64,000 nucleotides of DNA from Trema orientale (lineage: Eukaryota > Streptophyta > Magnoliopsida > Rosales > Cannabaceae). Positions within the stretch are counted from its first letter, which is position 1; each line of letters opens with the position of its first letter. The notes below the pieces were generated by a model. The model did not search any database, was not told the origin of the DNA, and worked only from the letters and a program-made list of their open reading frames with translations. Below, piece after piece: positions 60,093 through 64,000 of this stretch. Location of the stretch: the NCBI GenBank assembly GCA_002914845.1, contig JXTC01000177.1, positions 247,245-311,244 of the forward strand, written 5' to 3'. The translations under genes and the position numbers were made by a program.

Positions 60093-61619
60093 ATGTGGAA
60101 TTCTTCTTCATCTTAGCCCTCCGCCGCACGATATCTGTTCGACCAAAACAGTACTGTCGGGCTTTCTCTATTTCGAGTAATTGTTGGCGATGATGAAGTC
60201 GTATATGGCCCAGTGGAGAATGAAGGCATTAACATCGTTGCTAATGGTAGACTTGCAATAATAGATTTGGGTGAAATTGGCAATCGCCATCTAGTAGCTG
60301 AGAATGGTTTTATTCAAGGTTCTCTTTTTAGGAATATATTTGTAAATGGCAACATAGGAAATCGAGGTATTGCTAATTGTGATAGTGGTGGCGGCAGAGG
60401 TGGAGTACCAGTAGACATCCCGGGCACCCCAAACCCGTTTAATGAGGAAGCAGATCTCGTTTTTGGTCCACCTATGTTAGAAAACCTTCCCCCTCCTCTA
60501 TGGGAAGATATTCCCATAAATACATGCTCAACGCAATACATCCCTTCAATCCATTCCTTCATGAGCTAGAACAGCATCTTTTTAGAGCCATCCAACCTGT
60601 CCCAATCCATGATCCAGAGCAGTAGGGTGAAAGTCGATCGGTTCGATCGGTCTTTTTGTAAAACAATTTCTAATATTTAAAACTGAAAGTGATCATAATA
60701 TTGTGTAATACTGACCGAAACTGATGTTTCGGTTTTTCATCTATTTCAATCGGTTTTTTTATTTTTTATAATATGGCTAGTCAACAATTACCTAATAAAT
60801 AAAACTTAAATCATTAACATAACAAATTGATGACGTGGCATAGTGGCAGCACGCTCTTGAAGATCCCTTACTTGATGCGTATGTCGTGGGTTCAAACCCC
60901 AAAGGGCTTACTTTTTCTCCTTTTCTTTTTCTTAAAAGGTGCGAAAAAAATTCATATATCTTGAACTGATTGGAGATTACCTGCCGTGCATGTCGTGGGT
61001 CGAATCTCAAGGGGCTCACTTTTCCTCCTTTTTTTTCTTAGAAGGTGCGAAAAAAATTCATACATCTTGAATTGATTGGGGAACTCCTGGCTCTAGGTAA
61101 AAGAGGTGCAACCACTAAGCTGAAATACACATATGTCTATAAAATACCAATATTAATACATATATTGGTCGATTTCGGTTTAACTGAAGCATAATTTTTC
61201 AAAATCGAAACCGATCAACTTTTTCAGTAATGACATGGCACCGAAAATTCGATTTTCTTCGGTCAGTGGAATGGTCAGTTTTGGTCCATCGATTTTTGCT
61301 TACACCCCTACAGAGTAGAACCCGTTTGGAGTTATCCAAGCTGCCCAGTCCATGAGTCACAGTAGCAGCCCCTTAAAGCTTGAGCTATCTAAGCTGACCC
61401 AGTCCATGAACTAGAGCAACAACCTATTGTTGGGATTGTGAGTCCATATGTATGTTATTTAGTCGGAAGAAACTTGAAATTACAAGCACCAAAAATGGAG
61501 TTCTCAATAGCGATATGGTAGTCACTGCCAAAGTTTTCAAAAGCCATCTCAAAGTAAAAGTTCTCAATAACCATCTCAATATAGGATTTCAAAATGTAGG
61601 AGTTCCAAATAGGACCTAA
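60093..61619 (+). pseudogene. Unrecognised repeat-protein gene, unit C (interrupted)
   Basis: Retains ATG (60093), TAG at codon 8 where unit B has CAG, then an open frame through GLSLFRVIVGDDEVV, 'VENEGINIVANGRLAI', LGEIGNRHLVAENGF and FNEEADLVFGPP to a 1-base loss near 60520. A hAT-like element (60623-61310) splits the EPEQ repeat region. The C-terminus resumes at about 61319 and ends GVPNRT, TAA at 61617, as in unit B. Confidence 0.65.
60623..61310. mobile_element. hAT-like non-autonomous element in unit C
   Basis: 688 bp with ends TAGGGTG / CACCCCTA and an 8-bp flanking duplication CAGAGCAG (60615-60622) and CAGAGTAG (61311-61318), one mismatch. Subterminal sequences repeat GATCGGT / GGTCGAT-type words. 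The interior has a tandemly duplicated ~110-120-bp segment with 'gtcgtgggttcaaacccca' (60886 region) and a second copy ('gtcgtgggtcgaatctcaag' near 60992), of box-B-like form, perhaps a captured SINE or tRNA piece. No transposase. Confidence 0.85.
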
Positions 61620-62024
61620 AAGAAACAAAAATTATTTTTTTAGTTGGCCTTACATTTGTTAAGTCCATAAAAATAGAGTTATCTAATACTATTATACCTT
61701 AAGTTTTGCTATGTTCTTGTTTATTTTAAGTTGTTTCAATTATTTTACTAGTTGTTTTGATATTTTACTTGTTTGTGTACATAGAATAATAAAATAAGGG
61801 TGTTTGATGTAAATTAAGGTAAATTTATGCCTCATAAATGGATTTTTCAAACCGAATCAAAATTAAATCCGATACGGACATAACGCAATGAAAATAAGGT
61901 AAATCGGAGCTAAAACGAAGAAATGGCGCACCTGGGAAGATCATGGTATTTAAGCAATGGTCTATAAGCTTAAAAGTACCTTCAAGCTAGCACTTTGGGT
62001 GAGGCCCAGTGGTGTTACACTACT

Positions 62025-62395
62025 ACACAATATCCATTGGACCGGAACGGTGATGTCGAGCTTTCTCTGTTTCGAGTAATAGCTGGCGATGTTGGAGTTA
62101 TAGACATTCAGGTTGAGAACGAAGGCGTCAACATCATAGACGGCCCAGTTGAGAGCAAAGACATCGACAGCGTTGCTAATGGTGGACTTGCAATTGGGGA
62201 TTTGAGCGAAATTGGCAACAACTATCATGTAGCTAAGAACAGTTTTGTTCAAGATCCTTTGTTCGGGAATATATTTCTGAATGGCAACATATAGAAAACA
62301 GGGGTGCTACTAACGGTATTGGTTGGTGGCAGAATAAGAGTACCGATGAACGGCCCAGGCGCCCCAAACCCATTTGATGAGAGATTGGATCTAGT
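62025..62395 (+). pseudogene. Unrecognised repeat-protein gene, unit D (3'-truncated)
   Basis: Begins 'QYPLDRNGDVELSLFRV' in the frame of the other units, continues with 'VIDIQVENEGVNIIDGPVES', 'VANGGLAIGDLSEIGN' and LFGNIFLNGNI, then a TAG (62292) caused by a small insertion. 'NGPGAPNPFDE' follows in another frame. The unit breaks off at about 62395 in a TA microsatellite. The N-terminal half is the least damaged of the four. Confidence 0.6.
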
Positions 62396-62921
62396 ATATG
62401 TATATATATATATATATAAATTTCAATAGGCCCCTTAAAAAAATTTTCTTAGGGCTCCAAATTTTGATGAACCAGTCCTTGCACAAGTAACATACAATAT
62501 ACATATAAGATAAATAAATATTCCAAAAAACACCATAATTCAAAGGAAATTCTTTAAATTAGATTTTACATTATTCAAAAGAAGTTTTTTTTTTTTTTTC
62601 ATTTCTATATCCTTTGAAATAACAAGTACTACTATAAAAATGAGTATATACAACACTTTCTAGACAACGTTTTTTGTGGTTCTTTTTAATTTGGGGAGTT
62701 TTCAGTTTTGATCCCAGTAGGTGAAGAACATTATTCCTTGAATTAATTGGTCAATTAAAAATAGACAATTATGGGGGTTAATATATTCTAGCTCAAACAA
62801 AATACTATATGGACCTTCAATTTTTGCTGAGAATTGTTGTTTACCTTTTTACATTTGAAATTCTCCCTATGTGTGCCACGTTTTACAAATGTAGTGTTGC
62901 TTTACCCCAATTCCTTTAACA
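62396..62921. other. Intergenic sequence after the repeat-protein array
   Basis: A TA microsatellite (62396-62418) and a T run (62587-62600). No gene. Confidence 0.5.
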
Positions 62922-63127
62922 TAAGATAACGCTTGAGGTACCAACTTTTGTACCAAATTTTTAATACTAACACATGTGGTATGTGATTTGTCACCACTCA
63001 ATTGGTGATAATGTTTAATCTATTTGTGATAAGTTTTACACACCAATTAAATTGTGACAACTAACATGCCACATGTATTAGTACAAAAAATTTGGTACAA
63101 AAGTTGAGATATGTAGTATTATCTTTT
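62922..63127. repeat. Palindromic MITE
   Basis: About 206 bp, nearly all foldable. The left arm (with 'caacttttgtaccaaatttt' and 'acatgtggtatgt') is the inverted match of the right arm ('acatgccacatgtattagta', 'aaaatttggtacaaaagttg'). The superfamily is unclear because the target-site duplication is not obvious. A diverged relative lies near 40700-40760. Confidence 0.7.
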
Positions 63128-64000
63128 AATATGTAACATCATTTTATATTGTAAGTGAATATTGTAAGGATAAAAATATTATTATTCTAAAAATACTCAT
63201 AGTTAAGGGGACTTTGTTGGATTTAATGAACGACACTTGGTGGGTATACAACAGAGTAAATTCTCTCAATTTTATTACTATCATTTTTCGATTTCAACTA
63301 TAAAATTCTTCCAATTTCTAGGGCTTATGGAATCTTTTGTCCATTTCTTCCTATCAAGTTAGTCGATCGGTCTAAATATCTGATATGTAAAAAGGCTTCT
63401 GTTTCTAACACTGTCTACCAATTGGGGAGAATTTGGTACCATATTTGGAAAAATGAGGACAAAGTGACACCACAATTATAAAAGTTAAGGTCCTTATGAA
63501 ATTTGAAATGTGAGGGGTAAAAGATAACTCTCAAAAGGGGTCATAGGGTATTTTGTTTTTGTCCTATAATCTAATATTATTACTCGTCAAACTAAATCAC
63601 TTGGACTACGTTGAAGGATACATGTCTAAGTCTAAAGGTAAAACTAATGAGCAAACTTCAATGCTGCATGCCAAAAACAATAAAGGCAATAGATAAACTA
63701 TACAAATCAAATAAAAACAGAAGTACCTCATCAGAAGAAAGCTTATTAGCCAAGGGTCATAATGCGTGTTGGGTAATACTCAAAGGTCATGAAGTTCAAC
63801 TTCTCAGAAGGCTCGAAAAGGCACGATACAGATGAGTTTTTTCCCTTTTGCTCGGCCAAATAATAATAACAATAATAATAGAAAAAGAGGTGTCTCTAAA
63901 CTCCCAAAAAAAAAAAAAAGTTATGTCACTATTACATATTATTATATGGGATTGTCTAACCTAGGAGCCCCCCTTTTCACTCATCACATGAGAAAGTTTT
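63128..64000. other. Intergenic sequence at the window edge
   Basis: AT-rich; an AAT/ATA repeat at 63861-63880. The open frame 63611-63835 has no recognised domain and could be the edge of an unseen gene. Confidence 0.4.

Noticed and set aside
60833..60905. Possible tRNA gene
   Set aside because: Only the T-arm-like 'gggttcaaacccc' is convincing; acceptor and anticodon arms do not pair.
60792..61019. 75-residue minus-strand open frame
   Set aside because: It falls entirely in the hAT-like insertion, over its duplicated box-B-like segments.
1..64000. CRISPR array, operon, riboswitch or prokaryotic replication features
   Set aside because: The window is plant nuclear DNA; repeats present are transposons, minisatellites or low-complexity, and none has regular repeat-spacer form.

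Overview
The window is nuclear DNA from a flowering plant, almost certainly a eudicot. It is AT-rich, its genes have several introns with GT-AG borders, and it carries a plant tRNA-Ile(AAU), an egg-cell-secreted (EC1) gene, a cinnamyl/mannitol-type alcohol dehydrogenase and a citrate-binding-protein gene. Much of the rest is LTR retrotransposons, hAT-like elements, MITEs and SINEs. The species cannot be told from the sequence.

Layout. 1-9.9 kb is a retroelement graveyard: a deleted Copia element (3.0-5.5 kb), a gag-only Copia element with both LTRs and a SINE in one of them (6.0-8.9 kb), and the 5' end of a Gypsy-type element (8.9-9.9 kb). 9.97-12.3 kb (minus) is a FAD-dependent monooxygenase gene that is now a pseudogene. 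13.9-23 kb is a four-level nest: a Copia-family LTR split by a 2.46-kb solo LTR, which is split by a 5.7-kb Copia element, which is split by a 0.7-kb hAT-like element; target-site duplications are readable at the three inserted levels. 24.96-27.07 kb (minus) is the intact sister of the monooxygenase, with an LTR-like insertion abutting its stop codon. 27-34 kb is mostly repeats. 34.2-38.6 kb (plus) is a complete five-exon alcohol dehydrogenase gene. 41.1-43.9 kb (plus) is a two-exon citrate-binding/alginate-lyase-2-like gene with a relic exon of a paralogue in its intron. 45-50 kb is a Copia relic with a 1-kb tandem duplication. 50.8-52.3 kb is a long degenerate field of GGTTACT-like motifs. 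A possible rubredoxin-like exon relic, the tRNA and EC1 (54.6-55.1 kb, minus) follow. 57.6-62.4 kb holds four decayed tandem copies of a repeat-rich protein gene that I do not recognise.

The genes do not form a pathway or operon; they are ordinary single plant genes, apart from the duplicated monooxygenase. The most novel candidates are the unrecognised repeat-protein array at 57.6-62.4 kb, the GGTTACT field, and the contrasting fates of the two monooxygenase copies (one with a lost splice acceptor plus a nonsense codon, one whose stop codon lies inside a retroelement target-site duplication). There are two runs of N (10579-10789 and 40276-40483); the first looks like an assembly artefact. 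All alignments and differences were read by eye.
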